Below, in pieces: positions 16,670 through 24,005 of a DNA stretch of 64,000 nucleotides. Position 1 is the first letter of the stretch. Each line of letters starts with the position of its first letter. The notes beneath the pieces were generated by a model. That model worked only from the letters and a program-made list of their open reading frames with translations. It had not been told where the DNA came from and did no database searches. Origin of the DNA: Rubellimicrobium sp. (GTDB lineage: Bacteria; Pseudomonadota; Alphaproteobacteria; Rhodobacterales; Rhodobacteraceae). The stretch lies in the NCBI GenBank assembly GCA_020852925.1, contig JADYZU010000020.1, forward strand, positions 140,547 to 204,546, read 5' to 3'. A program made the position numbers and the translations under genes.

Positions 16670-17663
16670 CGTCTCTCCTTCGCCTGACAGTCTCGCGCCA
16701 GAGCACATAGAGCCCTGCGCCGCAGATGAGGGCAATCCCGGTCCAGGCCGTCGCATCGGGCCATTGCGCGAAAAAGACGACGCCCCACAGGATCGCGAAG
16801 GGTATCGCCGCATATTCGAAGGGCGCGACCAGCGCCGCCTCGCTCAGCCGATAGGCCTGCGTGACCATGAGCCCGCCGATGCCGATGGCAAGCCCGGTCA
16901 CGATGAACCAGGGCCAGTCGGCCGGCGGCGGCATCACCCATGCGCGCAGCAGAAAGTCGATCGAGGGGCTGCCCGTCTGCGCAAAGCGCCCGTCACCAGC
17001 CACCAGCCACATGAGGCCCGAGGCGACGATGAATCCGATCTGGACGAAAAAGCTCATCGTCACCGCGCTTTCGGTGCCGCGCATGAGGCGCACGGTGATG
17101 TTGGCCCCGGCATAGGTCAGCGCCGAGAACAGCGCGAGCAACGCCATGGGCGAGATCGTGCCCGCGCCGGGCCGCACCATGACCATCGTGCCGATCAGCC
17201 CCACCCCGACCGCGATCCAGCGGTGCCGCCCGACCCGTTCCCGCAACAGCGGGATCGACAGCACCGTGACGAAGAGCGGCGCCACGAACGAGATCGCTAC
17301 CGCATCGGCCAGCGGCAGCGCGGCCAGTGCGGCGAAATAGGTGATGTTCGACAAGAGGATGAGGCCGGTCCGCGCCAGATGAAGCCCCGGCTTTCCCGTG
17401 CGCATGAGGTGCAGCCCACCCCCGGTCCACCACATCAGAATGCCCAGGACGCACAGCCCGACCAGCGACCGGACAAGGACCACCTCATGCAGCGGATAGA
17501 CATCCGAGAGATGCTTGATCGCCAGATCGTTGGTGGACATGATCGCGCTTCCCCCAAGGGCGAGGAACACGCCGGCAAGCGCGGGGGAACCAAGGGCGGG
17601 ACGGATGAGCAAGCGGGCCTCGCGCGGAAGAAGCAACGCCTGACTGCCCCGGAACCGGGGCAA
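16644..17663 (-). CDS. EamA/DMT-superfamily transporter
   Basis: A 339-residue drug/metabolite transporter with ten hydrophobic helices arranged as two EamA repeats (about 30-160 and 175-315). The protein ends in a positively charged tail R-E-T-V-R-R-R-R. The apparent start is a TTG at 17663 with AAGGGGG nine bases upstream. The first ATG (17540) would cut away most of helix 1, so TTG is preferred. It follows the YaiI-like gene by 3 bp, suggesting co-transcription. Substrate unknown; amino-acid or nucleobase exporters dominate this family. Confidence 0.85.
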   Translation of the reverse strand: MPRFRGSQALLLPREARLLIRPALGSPALAGVFLALGGSAIMSTNDLAIKHLSDVYPLHEVVLVRSLVGLCVLGILMWWTGGGLHLMRTGKPGLHLARTGLILLSNITYFAALAALPLADAVAISFVAPLFVTVLSIPLLRERVGRHRWIAVGVGLIGTMVMVRPGAGTISPMALLALFSALTYAGANITVRLMRGTESAVTMSFFVQIGFIVASGLMWLVAGDGRFAQTGSPSIDFLLRAWVMPPPADWPWFIVTGLAIGIGGLMVTQAYRLSEAALVAPFEYAAIPFAILWGVVFFAQWPDATAWTGIALICGAGLYVLWRETVRRRRDDATEGSGL

Positions 17664-17666
17664 AGG

Positions 17667-18119
17667 CTAGCCCCCTTGCGACATCGCCTGCCGCACCGCG
17701 CGTTCAAGCGCGTCGAGAAAGCGCGACCGGTCCTGCCGCGTGTAGGGCCGCCCGCCGCCCTGCCGGAACGGATCGGCCGACCGCAGCCCGGCCATCAGGT
17801 CGCGCAGGGCGACGGCGGCGCCGATGTTGCGGGTGTCATAGGTCTCGCCGTCATGACGGACCACGCGGGCCCCCTTCGCGATCACCCGCGCGGCCAGCGG
17901 GATGTCGGCGGTCACGACCACATCCCCCACCCCCGCACGCCCGGCGATCCAGTCGTCGGCGGCATCCGGCCCCTCGGCCACGATCACCGTCTGCACCAGC
18001 GGGTTGCCCGAGGGCCGGATCCCGCCGTTCGACACGATGGCAAGCGGCAGTCGGTGCCGGGTGGCCACCGTTTCGGCCTCGGCGCGCACCGGGCAGGCGT
18101 CGGCATCGACCAGGATCAC
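17667..18119 (-). CDS. YaiI/YqxD family protein (UPF0178)
   Basis: A 150-residue member of UPF0178/DUF188. The N-terminus reads M-I-L-V-D-A-D-A-C-P-V, the invariant PIN-like acidic patch (D5, D7). S-N-G-G, D-D-W-I, D-V-V-V-T-A-D-I-P-L-A and a G-G-G-R-P-Y-T motif near 124-130 complete the family signature. The fold resembles PIN/NYN nucleases, but no activity is established. The start overlaps by 4 bp the end of fghA. Confidence 0.9.
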   Translation of the reverse strand: MILVDADACPVRAEAETVATRHRLPLAIVSNGGIRPSGNPLVQTVIVAEGPDAADDWIAGRAGVGDVVVTADIPLAARVIAKGARVVRHDGETYDTRNIGAAVALRDLMAGLRSADPFRQGGGRPYTRQDRSRFLDALERAVRQAMSQGG

Positions 18120-18946
18120 GCCCAGAGCGCCTCGGCATGAAAGGCGATGTGATCCTCCATGAAGGACGAGACGAAGAAATAGCCGTGATCGTATCCGGGC
18201 TGAAGCCGCAGCGTCGCCGGCTGCCGCCGCTCGGCGATGGCAAGGGCCATGGCCGGGGTGCCCAGCTTTGCCGCATGTTCGTCGGCGGTGCCGGTGTCGA
18301 TCAGCACCGGCCCCGCAAAATGCCGCGCGAACATGAGGACCGAGGCATCATGCGCGTGCCACCGGGCCTCGTCCGGGCCCAGATAGGCGGTGAACTGCTT
18401 GCGGCCCCAGTCGCTTTTCATCGGGTTGCAGATCGGCGCGAAGGCCGACACCGACCGGAACCGCCCCGGCAGCGACAGCGCCAGCGTGAGCGCGCCATGT
18501 CCCCCCATCGAATGCCCGGTGATCGCCTGCCGTTCGCCATCGACGGCGAAGTTGCGGGTGACAAGTGCGGGAAGCTCGTCGGCGATGTAATCCCACATGC
18601 GGTAATGCTTCGCCCAGGGCGCCTCGGTTGCGTTGAGGTAGAACCCCGCGCCCTGCCCCAGGTCCCAGGCGGCATCGTCCGCGACCCCTTCGCCGCGTGG
18701 CGAGGTGTCGGGATAGACCACGGCGATGCCCTGCTCGGCCGCCCACTTCTGTGCCCCGGCCTTCACCATGGCGTTCTCGTGGGTGCAGGTCAGGCCCGAC
18801 AGGAACCACAGCACCGGCACCGGACCCGCCGCGGCTTCCTCGGGCAGGAACAGGCCGAAGGTCATCTCGGTACCCGTCGCCTCCGAGGCATGGGCATAGA
18901 CGCCCTGCACCCCGCCGAAACACTTGCTCTCGCTGATGGTTCGCAT
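18116..18946 (-). CDS. fghA: S-formylglutathione hydrolase
   Basis: A 276-residue esterase-D enzyme that hydrolyses S-formylglutathione to formate and glutathione, the second step of glutathione-dependent formaldehyde oxidation. The nucleophile is S146 in G-H-S-M-G-G-H-G-A. An aspartate in D-T-G-T-A-D near 226 and a histidine in G-Y-D-H-G-Y-F-F near 257 complete the triad. P-V-L-W-F-L-S-G-L-T-C is the oxyanion strand. ATG 18946 follows GGAGGCGCG. The partner adhI lies 1.25 kb upstream on the same strand with mbfA between them. A mirrored pair of dispersed repeats separates fghA from mbfA. Confidence 0.95.
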   Translation of the reverse strand: MRTISESKCFGGVQGVYAHASEATGTEMTFGLFLPEEAAAGPVPVLWFLSGLTCTHENAMVKAGAQKWAAEQGIAVVYPDTSPRGEGVADDAAWDLGQGAGFYLNATEAPWAKHYRMWDYIADELPALVTRNFAVDGERQAITGHSMGGHGALTLALSLPGRFRSVSAFAPICNPMKSDWGRKQFTAYLGPDEARWHAHDASVLMFARHFAGPVLIDTGTADEHAAKLGTPAMALAIAERRQPATLRLQPGYDHGYFFVSSFMEDHIAFHAEALWA

Positions 18947-19042
18947 CACGCGCCTCCTGATCCTGCCACGCCGCCGCCATGCCATGCGACCGGCACCGGG
19001 GCAACCTGTGCCGACGCCGCGCCCGGTCCCTGTTGCCGGGCC

Positions 19043-19084
19043 GGGGCTCTGCCCCGGACCCCGGGATATTTGGGGACAGATGAA
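19043..19084 (+). repeat. Dispersed GC-hairpin/ATATTTG element, copy 2
   Basis: Hairpin GGGGC-TCT-GCCCC (19043-19055), then GGACCCCGGGATATTTGGGG and ACAGATGAA. The last 21 bases (19064-19084) form a perfect inverted repeat with copy 3 at 19096-19116, separated by 11 bp. Confidence 0.75.
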
Positions 19085-19095
19085 AGGGCGGCGCA

Positions 19096-19157
19096 TTCAT
19101 CTGTCCCCAAATATCCTGGGGGTGAGCCGCGCAAGCGGCGAGGGGGCAAAGCCCCCT
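19096..19157 (-). repeat. Dispersed GC-hairpin/ATATTTG element, copy 3
   Basis: Read on the minus strand, the hairpin AGGGGGC-TTT-GCCCCCT (19157-19141) begins inside the mbfA stop codon. A second short palindrome follows (GCCGC-TTGC-GCGGC), then CCCCCAGGATATTTGGGGAC. Its 3' 21 bases mirror copy 2 exactly. Confidence 0.75.
19141..19157 (-). terminator. Hairpin at the 3' end of mbfA
   Basis: Seven-base-pair stem AGGGGGC/GCCCCCT with a TTT loop, overlapping the mbfA stop codon. It has no T-tract. It is part of dispersed element copy 3 and has the same position relative to the stop as the hairpin after hemN. Confidence 0.5.
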
Positions 19158-20133
19158 AACCCGCTCCGATCAGCACGCCCGCGGCAAAGACCAGCGCGCC
19201 GCCGACCACCACCTGAAAGACCGCGCGCAGGAACGGGGTTTCCATGAACCGGTTCTGGATCCAGGCGATGGCCCAGAGTTCGAGGAACACCACGGCGACG
19301 GCGATGGTGGTCGCGGTGCGGAAATCGGGGATCAGGTAAGGCAGCGCGTGACCAAGGCCGCCGAGCGTGGTCATGACCCCGCTGGCGATCCCGCGCTTGA
19401 TCGGGCTGCCGCGACCCGAGATGACGCCGTCGTCGTGCGTGGCCTCGGTGAAGCCCATGGAGATCCCGGCGCCGACCGAGGCGGCAAGTCCCACGAGCAG
19501 CGTCGTATGCGTGTCCTGCGTGGCGAAGGCAGTGGCGAAGATCGGGGCAAGCGTGCTGACCGATCCGTCCATCAGGCCAGCCAGGCCCGGCTGCACCCAG
19601 GTCAGGATGAACTGACGCCGCGCGCGGTGTTCTTCGCCCTGTCCCTCGTCCCCGGCGGTGACGGAATCGCGCAGGTCCCCGGCACGGCTTTCGTGGCCGG
19701 ATTCGGCGCGGGCGAGATCGCCCAGAAGCTTGCGCGTGGCGGCGTCCGTGGTCCGGGCCGCGGCGCGGGAATAGAAGGCGCCTGCCTGCCGCTCCATCTC
19801 GCGTGCCTCGTCGCGGATGCGGGCGAGGCTCAGGTTGCCGGTCAGCCAGATCGGGCGGCGGGCATAGAAGCCGGCGACATGTTCGCGCCGGATCAGGGGG
19901 ATCACCTCTCCGAAGCGGATGCGGTGGAGCGCGATCAGTGCCTGGCGGTGGCTGTCCTCTTCCTCGGCCATGCCGTCGAAGATCGCGGCCGAGGCGGGGT
20001 AGGCCGCGCGCAGCTTTTCGGCCAGCGTGCGGTAGATGCGCGCGTCGTCCTCTTCGGAAGAGATGGCGAGCGCAAGGATCTCCTGCTCCGAAAGGTCACG
20101 AAAGCGGCGGCGCGCGGTCAGGGCCGAGAACAT
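19156..20133 (-). CDS. mbfA: Membrane-bound ferritin/iron exporter MbfA (rubrerythrin-VIT fusion)
   Basis: A 325-residue two-domain protein. Residues 1-165 are a ferritin-like four-helix domain with iron-ligand-type glutamates in I-S-S-E-E-D-D-A-R-I-Y (24-34) and A-E-E-E-D-S-H (56-62). Residues 170-325 are a VIT1/CCC1-type membrane domain with about five helices, including W-V-Q-P-G-L-A-G-L-M-D-G-S-V-S and G-I-S-M-G-F-T-E-A. This fusion is MbfA, an iron exporter that protects alphaproteobacteria from iron and peroxide stress and is repressed by Irr. A perfect ICE-like palindrome sits 15 bp before the start codon. Gene order adhI-mbfA-fghA is unusual for a formaldehyde pathway. Confidence 0.93.
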   Translation of the reverse strand: MFSALTARRRFRDLSEQEILALAISSEEDDARIYRTLAEKLRAAYPASAAIFDGMAEEEDSHRQALIALHRIRFGEVIPLIRREHVAGFYARRPIWLTGNLSLARIRDEAREMERQAGAFYSRAAARTTDAATRKLLGDLARAESGHESRAGDLRDSVTAGDEGQGEEHRARRQFILTWVQPGLAGLMDGSVSTLAPIFATAFATQDTHTTLLVGLAASVGAGISMGFTEATHDDGVISGRGSPIKRGIASGVMTTLGGLGHALPYLIPDFRTATTIAVAVVFLELWAIAWIQNRFMETPFLRAVFQVVVGGALVFAAGVLIGAG

Positions 20134-20147
20134 CCTGGCTCTCCATT

Positions 20148-20162
20148 TTGGAATGATTCCAA
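20148..20162 (-). promoter_or_regulatory. Irr box / iron control element upstream of mbfA
   Basis: TTGGAATGATTCCAA is a perfect 7-1-7 palindrome, close to the ICE consensus (TTTAGAA-N3-TTCTAAA) bound by Irr in Rhizobiales and Rhodobacterales. It lies 15 bp upstream of the mbfA ATG, a position suited to repression. The match to the consensus is seen; binding by Irr is inferred. Confidence 0.7.
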
Positions 20163-20195
20163 CATGTGCCTCTCTCTGCGCGCCGGTTCAAGGGC

Positions 20196-21326
20196 CTAGA
20201 AGACCACGACCGACCGGATCGATTCCCCCGCATGCATCAGGTCGAATCCCCGGTTGATCTCGTCGAGCGCGAGCGTGTGGGTGATCATCGGGTCGATCTC
20301 GATCTTGCCGTCCATATACCAGTCCACGATCTTCGGCACATCGGTGCGCCCCCTGGCCCCGCCGAAAGCCGTTCCCTTCCACACCCGCCCGGTGACGAGC
20401 TGGAACGGCCGGGTGCTGATCTCGGCCCCGGCAGGCGCCACGCCGATCACCACCGATACGCCCCAGCCGCGATGCGCGCATTCGAGGGCGTCGCGCATCA
20501 CCTTCACGTTGCCGGTGCAATCGAAGGTATAATCGGCGCCGCCGATCGTGTCGCCGCGCCGCTTTGTCATGTTGACGATATGGCTGATGACATCGCCGCC
20601 GATCTCAGTCGGGTTGACGAAATGCGTCATGCCGAAGCGTTCGCCCCATGCGCGTTTCGCGTTGTTCACATCGACGCCGATGATCATGTCGGCGCCGGCC
20701 AGGCGCAGGCCCTGGATGACGTTGAGGCCGATTCCCCCAAGGCCGAAGACCGCGGCGGTCGCGCCCACCTCGACCTTGGCGGTGTTGATCACCGCGCCGA
20801 TCCCGGTGGTGACGCCGCAACCGATGTAGCAGACCTTGTCGAAGGGCGCGTCGGGGCGGATCTTCGCCAGCGCGATCTCGGGCAGGACAGTGTGGTTCGC
20901 GAAGGTCGAGCAGCCCATGTAGTGCAGGATCGGCGTGCCATCGAGCATCGAGAACCGCGAGGTGCCGTCGGGCATGAGGCCCTTGCCCTGCGTGGCGCGG
21001 ATCGAGGTGCACAGGTTGGTCTTGCCCGAGGTGCAGGACGGGCATTCGCGGCATTCGGGCGTGTAGAGCGGGATGACATGATCGCCCGGCCTGAGCGAGG
21101 TCACCCCCGGCCCGACCTCGAGGACGACCCCCGCCCCCTCATGCCCGAGGATCGCGGGAAACAGCCCCTCGGGATCGGCGCCGGAAAGGGTGAATTCGTC
21201 GGTGTGGCAGATGCCGGTGGCCTTGATCTCGACCAGGACCTCGCCCGCCTTCGGGCCTTCGAGGTTCACCTCCATGATCTCGAGCGGCTTTCCCGCCTCG
21301 ACGGCGACGGCGGCGCGGGTGCGCAT
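20196..21326 (-). CDS. adhI: S-(hydroxymethyl)glutathione dehydrogenase / class III alcohol dehydrogenase
   Basis: A 376-residue zinc-dependent medium-chain dehydrogenase that oxidises S-hydroxymethylglutathione to S-formylglutathione with NAD+. Catalytic zinc ligands are C40 (G-I-C-H-T-D) and H62 (G-H-E-G-A-G), with a third cysteine in C-Y-I-G-C-G. The structural zinc site is C92, C95, C98, C106. G-L-G-G-I-G-L-N is the NAD loop near 195. ATG 21326 gives the canonical M-R-T-R-A-A-V-A start. fghA downstream supplies the next step. No FrmR/GfdR regulator is adjacent. Confidence 0.97.
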   Translation of the reverse strand: MRTRAAVAVEAGKPLEIMEVNLEGPKAGEVLVEIKATGICHTDEFTLSGADPEGLFPAILGHEGAGVVLEVGPGVTSLRPGDHVIPLYTPECRECPSCTSGKTNLCTSIRATQGKGLMPDGTSRFSMLDGTPILHYMGCSTFANHTVLPEIALAKIRPDAPFDKVCYIGCGVTTGIGAVINTAKVEVGATAAVFGLGGIGLNVIQGLRLAGADMIIGVDVNNAKRAWGERFGMTHFVNPTEIGGDVISHIVNMTKRRGDTIGGADYTFDCTGNVKVMRDALECAHRGWGVSVVIGVAPAGAEISTRPFQLVTGRVWKGTAFGGARGRTDVPKIVDWYMDGKIEIDPMITHTLALDEINRGFDLMHAGESIRSVVVF

Positions 21327-21495
21327 GGTGTCTCTCCCCTTCCGGAACTTCGGGCCAAGGCTGGCGGAAAGCGGGGCGGGTTTCAACCGCAAAGCCGGAG
21401 TGTCCGGGCGGGCGGACCGGCAATCTCCTGCCGGAGGACGGCGAGGGGCGCCGATGGGCATTGCCCGAATCTGCCGGGCGGGGCAAAGAGCGGGT

Positions 21496-21798
21496 ATGAA
21501 ACCGATCGTTCCCCTTCTTCTTGCCCTTTCGCTTTCCGCGCTGGCCGCCTGTTCCGCCGGTGGCCCGGGGGCGACGCCGCAGCAGCACAATGCCGACAAC
21601 GACCTGTGCCTTGCCTCGACCTGGCGCGGGCGGTTCATCGGCACCACCCGCGATCAGGCCCAGTTCGAGATCGGCCCCCTCATCCGCGAGGGCAAGGCCC
21701 GCATCATCGAATCGGGGCAGGGCCGGTCGGAGCGGCCGGACCGTCTGACCTTCGAGATGGGCCGCGACGGGCGCGTGGCGCGCATCTGGTGCGGCTGA
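21496..21798 (+). CDS. I78-like peptidase-inhibitor family lipoprotein (array member 1)
   Basis: A 100-residue lipoprotein: K at position 2, a hydrophobic stretch and lipobox L-A-A-C at 16-19. The mature part contains D-L-C, F-I-G, R-I-I-E-S-G and ends [20 protein letters not shown]. The C-terminal pattern (R-L-x-F/N-x-x-x-D-x-x-G-x-V-x-R-I-W-C-G) matches the I78 inhibitor family seen in the next genes. It has an insertion relative to them. Its first 12 coding bases are the same as those of the next gene, supporting a tandem duplication. ATG 21496 follows AAAGAGCGGG. Confidence 0.7.
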   Translation: MKPIVPLLLALSLSALAACSAGGPGATPQQHNADNDLCLASTWRGRFIGTTRDQAQFEIGPLIREGKARIIESGQGRSERPDRLTFEMGRDGRVARIWCG

Positions 21799-21850
21799 TG
21801 CGGCGCATCTTCCCCTTGTCCGGGGGCGATGGGCGGCGCAGGATCTGCCC

Positions 21851-22144
21851 ATGAAACCGATCATCCCCGCGCTTGTCGCGGCCTTGGCCCTTTCGGCCTG
21901 CATGTTCATCCCGGTGCCGCTGCCCGGCCCCGCCCCATGGCAGGATCCGGCGGCGCCGCGCACCGGCATGTGCGGCGCGGCGAGTGTGCAGCAATTCGTC
22001 GGGCAACCCCTGGCCGTGCTGGCCTTTCCGGCCGGCACCCGGATCATCACCCCCGGCACCCCGGTGACCGAGGATTTTTCCGACGCCCGCCTCAATGTCG
22101 ATGTCGATGCGACCGGCCTTGTCACCCGCATCTGGTGCGGCTGA
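21851..22144 (+). CDS. I78 family peptidase inhibitor, lipoprotein (array member 2)
   Basis: A 97-residue protein with a lipoprotein signal peptide (lipobox L-S-A-C at 14-17). A proline-rich linker precedes the I78 domain, which runs from C-G-A-A-S-V-Q-Q-F-V-G-Q-P to the C-terminal G-L-V-T-R-I-W-C-G. The two cysteines at either end of the domain and the T-R-I-I-T-P-G ... D-x-R-L-N-V-D-V-D segment are as in elastase-type I78 inhibitors. It is expected to sit at the outer membrane, where it could protect against exogenous serine proteases. Forms a four-gene tandem array. Confidence 0.82.
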   Translation: MKPIIPALVAALALSACMFIPVPLPGPAPWQDPAAPRTGMCGAASVQQFVGQPLAVLAFPAGTRIITPGTPVTEDFSDARLNVDVDATGLVTRIWCG

Positions 22145-22172
22145 GTCCCTTGTCCCGTTCAGGAGTCATCTC

Positions 22173-22460
22173 ATGATCCGTCCCGCCCTTGCCCTTCTGG
22201 CCCCGCTTGCCCTGTCGGCCTGCATTGTCGTCGCCCCGGGCGCCGATGTGCCGGCGACCATGCCCGCCGCGGATGAATGCGGGGCTGCCGCGATCCTTCC
22301 GCTGGTCGGGCAGCCGGCATCCGTCCTCTCGGGCATGACCCTGCCCGCGGATACCCGGGTCATCACGCCGGGCATGGCCGTGACCATGGATTTCCGCGCG
22401 AACCGGATGAACATCATGCTTGACGATGCCGGCATGATCGAGAGCGTCACTTGCGGTTGA
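22173..22460 (+). CDS. I78 family peptidase inhibitor, lipoprotein (array member 3)
   Basis: A 95-residue lipoprotein with lipobox L-S-A-C near residue 14. The I78 domain reads E-C-G-A-A-A-I-L-P-L-V-G-Q-P-A-S-V-L, then D-T-R-V-I-T-P-G-M-A-V-T-M-D-F-R-A-N-R-M-N and ends V-T-C-G. This is the best match of the array to the I78 core, including R-V-I-T-P-G and V-T-M-D-F. ATG 22173 follows AGGAGTCATCTC. Its stop lies within the first codons of the next gene. Confidence 0.85.
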   Translation: MIRPALALLAPLALSACIVVAPGADVPATMPAADECGAAAILPLVGQPASVLSGMTLPADTRVITPGMAVTMDFRANRMNIMLDDAGMIESVTCG

Positions 22461-22792
22461 GGACGGTCCTGCCGCTCTGCCTTGCCCTCGGGGCCTGTGG
22501 CGGGGCGGCGCCTGTGCCGCAGCAGTCGGCGGCGGTGCCCGCGCCTGCGCCTCTGCCCGTGGGCGCGGCGGATACCTGTGGCGCCGCGTCCCATGCCGGC
22601 CTGATCGGGCAAAGGGCGACCGCGCTTGAGCGGGTGCTGCTCATGCGGCCGGTGCGCCTAATCCGTGACGGGGCGGCGCCGGACGGTTTTCTGCCCGGGC
22701 GGATCGGCTTTCACATCGCCATCCCGCCCGGCACCCCGCCGGATCTGCCGGTCACGCTAGCCGAACGGATCACCGCGATCTCCTGCGGCTGA
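22451..22792 (+). CDS. Divergent I78-like lipoprotein (array member 4)
   Basis: A 113-residue protein starting at TTG 22451 (or TTG 22457), overlapping the previous gene by 10 bp. The signal peptide ends in L-G-A-C and an Ala/Pro-rich linker follows. The domain keeps C-G-A-A-S-H-A-G-L-I-G-Q-R-A and the terminal I-T-A-I-S-C-G of the I78 pattern, but the D-F-R-x-x-R-L-N core is replaced by G-R-I-G-F-H-I-A-I-P-P-G, an insertion. Activity may therefore differ. No ATG start exists in frame, so translation likely relies on coupling to the upstream gene. Confidence 0.7.
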   Translation: MRLRTVLPLCLALGACGGAAPVPQQSAAVPAPAPLPVGAADTCGAASHAGLIGQRATALERVLLMRPVRLIRDGAAPDGFLPGRIGFHIAIPPGTPPDLPVTLAERITAISCG

Positions 22793-22834
22793 TGGCGCTT
22801 GATTTGCCGGTGGCGCATCGCGCACACTCGGCCC

Positions 22835-23176
22835 ATGGCGCCCGTTCCCCCGATCCCCTTCCCGCGCTCCTCGCCCGAGGTGACGGCCTTTCACCGCACG
22901 GAACTGGCGCCGATCCTGGGCATCTATGGCCGCATGGTTGCCGCAGGGGAATGGGGTGACTATGCGATCACGACCCTGCCCGGCCTGGCGGTCTTTGCGA
23001 TCTTCCGGCGCAGCGCCGAAAGCCCGCTGTTCCGCGTCGAGAAACGCCCGGCCTTGCGGCTGCGGCAGGGGCAATATGCGGTGGTCGGCGCCGAGGGGCA
23101 GGTGCTGCGGCGGGGCAACGACCTGCCGCAGGTGCTGCGTGTGCTCGAAACCCGGCGATTGCGGGCGGTGGACTGA
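22835..23176 (+). CDS. DUF2794 domain-containing protein
   Basis: A 113-residue cytoplasmic protein matching the alphaproteobacterial DUF2794 family: F-H-R-T-E-L-A-P-I-L-G-I-Y-G-R-M-V-A-A-G-E-W near residues 20-40, D-Y-A-I, A-V-F-A-I-F-R-R, P-L-F-R-V-E-K and the C-terminal Q-V-L-R-V-L-E. No function is known. The ATG at 22835 gives the family length; upstream in-frame codons to 22799 lack a ribosome site. Convergent with the NlpC/P60 gene. Confidence 0.88.
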   Translation: MAPVPPIPFPRSSPEVTAFHRTELAPILGIYGRMVAAGEWGDYAITTLPGLAVFAIFRRSAESPLFRVEKRPALRLRQGQYAVVGAEGQVLRRGNDLPQVLRVLETRRLRAVD

Positions 23177-23183
23177 TCGCGGG

Positions 23184-24005
23184 CTACAGCCGCTTGCGCA
23201 TCACCACCTCGCCGTCGCCCTGCGCGCGGATGCGCAGTTCGGCCGCCCCAAGCGGTTCATAGGCGACTGCCATGTGATGGGCATTGGCATGGATCAGCGT
23301 TTCCTCGTCCACGACCAGGGCGACATGGCCCTTCCAGAACCACAGGTCGCCGCGTTTCGGTGGCGCCCATGTCTCGTGCCCGAGTGCGGCGAGTTGCAGG
23401 TCGCTGTCGCCGGGGCAGGCGATGTCGCAGGCCAGATGCGCCGCCTGCACAAGGCCGGAACAGTCGATCCCGAGGATGGAATTGCCGCCCCACAGATAGG
23501 GCACCCCGAAAAAGAGCTGTGCCACCGTCACCGGATCGGCAAAGGGCCGGTCAAGCGGGCGCAGGTGCTTTTTCGGGATATAGCCATCGGCGGTTTCCCA
23601 GAAATGCCGGCATTCGGCGACGACGGCAATCCGTGCGCCAAAGGACAGATGCGCGCGATCGGGCGACTTGATGCTCTCGGCCTCGTAAAGATGCGTGGCC
23701 GGAACCGCGACCCGGTGGGTGGCGGGGCGCGGGGCGCCAAGGGCGGCGCTGCGCATGTAGCCCACATAACCGTCCCGCACCGCGCGCACGAAAGCCCAGC
23801 CCTCCAGCCGCTCGTAGACCAGAACCTCTTCGCCCCACAAAAGCTGACGGTCGCGCATGGCGCCGGGGGCGGGGCGCAGATCCTCGAGCGGGGCGGTGAC
23901 GCGGGCGGGGGCCCCCGCCACGAACCGCGCCGCCCTCACCTTGCCCTCAAGCGCCGGATCGGCGACGCGCCCGTTCGATGCGGTCAGGCGGCGGTCCATG
24001 GTCAT
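23184..24005 (-). CDS. NlpC/P60 family cell-wall peptidase with SH3 domain
   Basis: A 273-residue C40 peptidase. Two SH3b-like segments occupy about residues 30-150 (V-R-D-G-Y-V-G-Y-M near 76-84). The NlpC/P60 domain follows with catalytic C182 in G-I-D-C-S-G-L-V, H227 in W-K-G-H-V-A-L and a third polar residue H239 in L-I-H-A-N-A. It is expected to cleave D-gamma-glutamyl-diaminopimelate bonds of peptidoglycan peptides. No signal peptide is visible, so it may be cytoplasmic, acting on recycled peptides, which fits the coupling to an aminopeptidase. ATG overlaps the stop of the M17 gene by 4 bp. Confidence 0.92.
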   Translation of the reverse strand: MTMDRRLTASNGRVADPALEGKVRAARFVAGAPARVTAPLEDLRPAPGAMRDRQLLWGEEVLVYERLEGWAFVRAVRDGYVGYMRSAALGAPRPATHRVAVPATHLYEAESIKSPDRAHLSFGARIAVVAECRHFWETADGYIPKKHLRPLDRPFADPVTVAQLFFGVPYLWGGNSILGIDCSGLVQAAHLACDIACPGDSDLQLAALGHETWAPPKRGDLWFWKGHVALVVDEETLIHANAHHMAVAYEPLGAAELRIRAQGDGEVVMRKRL

